DNA of 64,000 nt, from assembly GCA_038501785.1 (NCBI GenBank), contig JBAMJR010000084.1, forward strand, positions 4,788,501-4,852,500. Direction: 5' to 3'. Below are positions 58,780 through 64,000 of the stretch, in pieces (within the stretch, counting starts at the first letter, position 1; each line of letters starts with the position of its first letter). Below the pieces are notes generated by a model. It did no database searches, was not told the DNA's origin, and worked only from the letters and a program-made list of their open reading frames with translations. This DNA comes from Myoxocephalus aenaeus. Taxonomy: Eukaryota; Chordata; Actinopteri; Perciformes; Cottidae. Position numbers and translations under genes: made by a program.

Positions 58780-60182
58780 TTGAAACAAACTAACCTCCAC
58801 TGAAAACATGGAGCGTGCTGTAATCTTACAACACCAGCAAGTTATTTGATTCGCTCTTGGAAAAATGACACTTTGAAATATTGATTTTTCCTTTTTATAA
58901 AAATAAATATTATTTTATGAAGACTTGTCCTTAAATCAATCTACTGCCAACTATTTAAAAACTTGATATTTGTATTTTAGTCCATGTCCTAAGGACTTTT
59001 AATATGACTGCATTTAAATAGCAGCTGCACCCTCTCTGGCTACATCCAGGTCTTCTCGTGGTCCGTCCAGAATAATAGTCATCCTTCAGATTCCACCTTA
59101 ATCACATCTGACGCTGAAGTCAAACACAGTGGAGACCACCACTGAAATCACTGACAGCTCCAGTAGTTAACTCCAGATTCTCCTCATCACTAAGTTTTTT
59201 TTTTGCATGTTCGGACACACACTTAAAAAAAACATGCTATTTGCCTAAAGACACACAAGACCACATTCTCCAGCAGTGTGGCTAATGATAGAAAAACAAT
59301 GTCACTGTCTCGACGTGCCTCGGGGGGATGGTGACAGGGGGGCTTCAGGAGCGTCACATGTCGAGTGAGACACGCCGTGATGTCAGAAATAAATGTGGAG
59401 GAGGATGGAGAGGAAGCACCGTTCCCATGCATATATACTACAAAAAAGTTGAGTGATTGGGAAGGAGATTGAAAGAGTTGAGAAAGAAGTGGAGATTATG
59501 AGAAATGTACAACGGGAAGTGTGGGAGATGGATTGTGGGTAAAGCAGGTAGCAACACAGCGCTGTACAAACACTCCTGTTACATTAACGGCTCTCCAAAT
59601 ACAGCAGATGGGTTTTTCAGAGAAAGAGTTTTCATTGCAAAAAAAATGTCTTTAACTAAGGAGTTTACTTTAAGAGCACATCGTCAGGAGGAGAGACTTG
59701 CTGCTGAAGCTGGAAGGTATTAACATGGAGTCTAACTTTATCAAGGTTAACATACAGTATCTGTTCATAGTAGTTTTTACTTTGGACTGACGGCAATTCT
59801 AAGCGCTACAATAAGCCACACCGCCATCCTTAGAGTTTGAATATTTAATATGATGTTGCTTCCCGGGTCATCCTGGTGACTCAGGCGTCTTTGGCCACTT
59901 ACACACACACTATGTTTTATTACCATTGTAATGTCATCCATATTCTCTCGCCCTTCAGTACTTCTCAACTCCCCACTGTCAAGGCTGTTAATTTCTTTTT
60001 TTTTTGTAACACTAATATTTTTACATGTCAATCTTCTACGTCAGCTTCTTCAACTTTATTATGTGGCGGAAAATCTTGTTAGCGGCGAGGCTTTAAAACG
60101 ACAACTAATGACAAATGTAACAAATAAAGAACGCATTGGACTGCATTTATAGATTGCTTTTATACCGAGCGCCTCATCCACC

Positions 60183-60186
<4 letters not shown>

Positions 60187-60233
<47 letters not shown>
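60187..60233 (+). repeat. (CA)n microsatellite
   Basis: 47 bp, uninterrupted. Confidence 0.97.
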
Positions 60234-60234
<1 letters not shown>

Positions 60235-60966
60235 ATTGGCAGCGAGCGAGCGAGTGGATAATGAAGACCCACACTAAATTTAGAGGCAGCTTGAGGTAAA
60301 TAGTCGCTACAGGAATAACAACTGTGTGTCTTTTCAACAATTTACTGGCTGGGTTAAGATTTGATCAGTACATAGCAGGGAAAGATGGGCGTCCGCGGGG
60401 ATTCTCAGAGCTGAAGTCGTTCCCCCGATAGTTCTGTGAGACGAAAGTGTCAGAAAGTTACCGCCGGTGGAATGCCTCCGTAATTGATCATTTAAGTCTC
60501 CCCGACTTTAAAAATCCATTTGGGATCGCTCAGCGTCTGTCACCAGCCTCGACAGAGAAGATGGACTTGCTTGACGTGTGAAAAGCTGTGAACCTGACAG
60601 CAGAACCACATTGTACTTCTGTCACTCACTCTGCACCCGTCCACTGTTACCGAGGACGTCGACTCAAGGCACAAGCATCTCACTTCGGCAAAAAAGAATA
60701 TTTCCTCATCGCACTCGACCAAAAACCGATGGGATTTTTCCATTGCATTTTGGATTATTTGCAGAAAATCTTATGGCAAAAACAAATTCCTCCGATTTTT
60801 ACACATTTTGTTCTGCTAGATAATCTTCACAAATGGACACCGATTCTAGGATTTTGAAGTGTGAAAGCAAACATTAGGCTATAAAAAACTCCCCCACTGT
60901 CACATGAGTGCGTTTATACAGACGAAGCTACGATGACAGTCTAGTCAGCTTAATTGCGTTTTGTAG

Positions 60967-61175
60967 TCTCATTTAGCCACTTGTTAGCAAACGCCTATTT
61001 TAAGACCCTTAAAAGCTTAAAAATTCACAAGAGGGGTATTTACTGGTGGATTTTATTAAAAACGTATTACACTTCAAGCATCTAACCAAAAAGCATTGAC
61101 TTTAAGTCGAAGGAACCAGAAGTGCAAAAATGTGAACTGATATTCAGATGTTAAGACTCATTTCTGCAGCACTCA
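60967..61175 (+). repeat. Dispersed repeat, second of a direct pair flanking INSC
   Basis: It matches 4231-4463 in the same orientation through CATTTAGCCACTTG, AAATTCACAAGAGGGG, GCATCTAACCAAAAAG and CTCATTTCTGCAGCACTC. Confidence 0.6.
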
Positions 61176-64000
61176 ATAAACTTTACTCCAAGCATATTTA
61201 TTTGGAGAAAAAAAAGAGAAACTAGAAAAGCAATTTTCCAGCATTTGTGCCATTTTAAATGTTCCCAGTAGTCGCAGCCCCAGCTTGATAAAAGTAGCAT
61301 ACAGTTTTCAGACACACATAAGGCCATTTTTGGCAGTGTACACAGTAAATTAATTGGGTTTTGGTTTTCTCGAGCGTGCCATAGTTGCTCTGTTGTCTGT
61401 GCACCAGTTTGGGAGATAATAACTTCCAAGTCCTTCCCTAAAGGAGAAGATTCCCTTGTAAGGCCAGAAACTGTGCAATCTATTTGGGTCCGGGAGCATT
61501 CTTTCCTTTGGCATAATAATATGGAAGTTAACTGCTCCGACCTCGTGGGGTTTCTAGGCAATCTGCGCTTATGGATCGAGATCAGATCAGACGGGGTCAA
61601 GTTGCACACACACAGGACCCGTAACCCCACCCGAAATCAGCCACCCTGCTGAATGTCACACTAATAAAAGTGAACAGATTGTTACAACTGATAGCCGTTA
61701 CACTTTACCCCCTTATTCCTCCGACGCTAAGAAGCCAGAGACTTTGTTCACCCCCATGCAGATAAATTTCAGCTGCATAAATAACTATATTGCTTTACCA
61801 CAAGTCTGTTAAAATGAACACATTGTCGTCTTGGTTCTTTATGGTCGGCCGTAAAAAGTACCCATAATTCTCATTCTCAAGAAATGTTAATGATAGCAGC
61901 GCCGTACCTCCTGAGAGCTCAAACAGCGCAGACGTCACGCCAAGAGAAATATCCAAATGCATTTCAAGCGTCCCGGTTCCATCGACAGTGAAGCCGAATG
62001 AATAGCGTCGGTGAAATCAGCCGCGGATGAGTCAAAAATCCAGAGCTAACGGAAAGGTTTAGGAGCTCAGTGGCATTCGGGAGCAGCTCCAAGTGGAACT
62101 GGATCCTGTGCTCAGTGAAGGGGATCGTGTGGGTACCTGACACCGGTGCAGTGACGGCCTTGAAAAGCATCAGGAGCTGCTAAATAATGAGTGAGCGAGG
62201 CCCGCAGAGAGGCACACGCATGCACCACATGGCTAATGGGGAGTCACACTGGCATAATTGGAGACAGGCTCAGGTAAAAGCAAGGTGCATGACCGTAATC
62301 AGTCGGAGCAACTCGGCACACGTTGCTAATAAACCGCTCTGTCATCGCCCTGCGGCACTGCACTCTTTACTTTACTCCGCGGGTGTGTTTAGGGCTAGTT
62401 CATACTCACGAGACATGACAGAAGAAGAAGTCTTAAGAGATCAGTTATAACTCAGTGTGATGATTCAAAATAACAGGATTGATGGGCGTTGTCGTGGATG
62501 ACTTCACCTCCACCGCACCCTCCTCAGAGACAGAATGCGATTGGCTGAGAAGCCGTCCTCGTGGCAGAGAAGAGGGGGAAGCCCAATCAGAGCCCAGCCG
62601 CGGCAGCGGCGAGCAACACATGTAGAAACCGCTGTTCTCCTGAGTCACCTCGGAGCCGAGAAAGTGAAAACAAATACTGAGGTTAAACGCAGGAGACAAG
62701 AGTGCATCCCAAAAAAATTATAATTGTGGTTTGACTCACTGGGCCTTTGTCGAAAGAGTAGATCGATGCCGAACCCCAAACCAAAACTGGAATCCAAACA
62801 CAACACAAATTGAACCACAGTGAGATAAGGGGAGTTTTTAAGGATACGAGCGAGACAAAGGGGATTTTTCCAACCTGGCAACCCACCGAGGCAACGCTTA
62901 GTTTCCCCCTGGAGGAACACGTACATCATTGGAAAAATGTTGTTTGTGCATTGAAAAACACAAGAGGAGCATGATCAGGTTTATGTGTTGCACATGGTTT
63001 TGAGTATTGTGGGATGTAAACACCTCATCAAGGCTCTGATCCTTCTCTCATGGGGCAGATATGAGTGGCTAAGGTGTTGGGGAATAAAGGCACAGCTGCA
63101 ACGCATCCTTAGGCCCAGTCCAGGGAGAGTGGACGTATGGGGAAGCGATCTTTGGGGTACTTTGACACCATGATACATATTTTTGTTGGTTGTATTGATT
63201 TATGTAGTTTATTTCAATCGTTTCTTGTTCTCTGGTTCTTTTTATTTTTGCTAAACTAATCGAACACCTCCGATACATCTTGGGATTTAACACCATTGAA
63301 GTGCTGTACCTTCAGCAATGTTAAGTCCATCGCTTTTCCAGCCGTGTCTCGAATATCGTGGCCAAAAAGTTTTAAAGTCAGTGATAAATTCTCGAGAAAT
63401 CAGCTCGGACTCCAGGCACGTGGCCAAAGCAATCCTCTGAAGCGGATTCCCGACAGCGGCAGGAGCTCCGAACCCTCAGCAGCATTGCCTGATTTTCTCC
63501 TGTCAATCACGCGGAGAATGACGTCGCTGGCATTTATGTCACGCAGCTCCTTCAGTTAGATGGAGTGCCTCGCAAATGGCATCGGTCCAGTTACGGCCCG
63601 ACTTTTACATGTCAGCGAGACCACTAGACAATGGAGGAGCGCGATCTATTCGGCACAATTTATAGTCTATCCATCTCCGCCCACGCACGGGCACCTACGA
63701 TGTAAATTCATGACCTTATATCCCAACGGCCGGATCGTAAATAAACCTCGAACCAGACGCCACATTTGGGCTCGTGAGTGACCTGATATTAGGGCCCACG
63801 CACCCAATGTCTGAGAAAAAGACAGCGGAGAGGGAGGGGAGGAGGACGTAATAGCGGCAATTCCTTGCGAGCCAACTCTACAGCTGTTTGACATTAGGAG
63901 GTGGGAGTAAATGAGGTGGGCTGGGTCCGTGTGTGCGTTTAGGGGAGAAGGGAAGAGTACGAATGGAGGGTGGAGGATAGATCCACCGCCCAGATCTAAG

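Larger units (their letters stand above)
51952..64000. other. Upstream flank of INSC; non-coding first exon and promoter not located
   Basis: The acceptor at 51952 implies a 5' exon somewhere to the right. This interval holds microsatellites, SINE fragments, the inverted-repeat arm at 54.6 kb, the element at 58.4 kb and the repeat at 61 kb. Two CCAAT-type boxes lie at 62540 and 62583. No second protein-coding gene was recognised. Confidence 0.5.

Overview
This window is vertebrate nuclear DNA, most likely from a teleost fish. Exons are short and GT–AG-spliced, and introns run from 90 bp to about 11.9 kb. Dinucleotide microsatellites are very dense, and many small DNA-transposon and retroposon relics are of fish type. 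There is no prokaryotic organisation, operon, CRISPR array or phage.

One protein-coding gene can be supported: INSC, the inscuteable spindle-orientation adaptor, on the minus strand. Twelve coding exons were reconstructed between 51933 (ATG) and 20742 (TGA). Their lengths are 74, 367, 53, 124, 114, 126, 172, 179, 67, 156, 77 and 129 nt, total 1638 nt, giving 545 residues plus stop with every splice phase compatible. An 18-nt piece of 5'UTR precedes the ATG behind a splice acceptor, so at least one non-coding first exon and the promoter lie further right and were not located. The 3'UTR ends near 19850, just past an AATAAA followed by a GU-rich element. The protein has an LGN-binding helix in coding exon 2, a helical middle, armadillo-type repeats and a class I PDZ-ligand-like C-terminus. 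Intron 1 is inferred to be a GC–AG intron.

Layout: 1–19850 is downstream intergenic DNA. It holds a 35-bp minisatellite (6.47–7.03 kb), long TG and TA tracts, a hAT-type element with a perfect 8-bp target duplication (12.41–13.65 kb) carrying a second element, and a related inverted element (18.15–19.4 kb) that contains a roughly 24-copy, 30-bp minisatellite. INSC occupies 19850–51951, with transposon relics in its introns: a TTAA-flanked element at 21.6–22.2 kb, inverted repeat pairs, and a long-TIR MITE at 41.2–41.7 kb. A 12-bp minisatellite at 44.2–44.6 kb is open in several frames. The region 51952–64000 is upstream DNA with microsatellites, a second copy of the CAGGGTTC element, SINE fragments and some unexplained low-repeat blocks.

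No novel biological system was found. The best leads are the splice-level oddities of INSC (GC donor, TG tract against the last acceptor, a 90-nt intron built largely of a tandem repeat, a CTG run coding pentaleucine) and a minisatellite whose seed can be traced inside a transposon. All family assignments come from reading the sequence and recalled knowledge; no database search was run.
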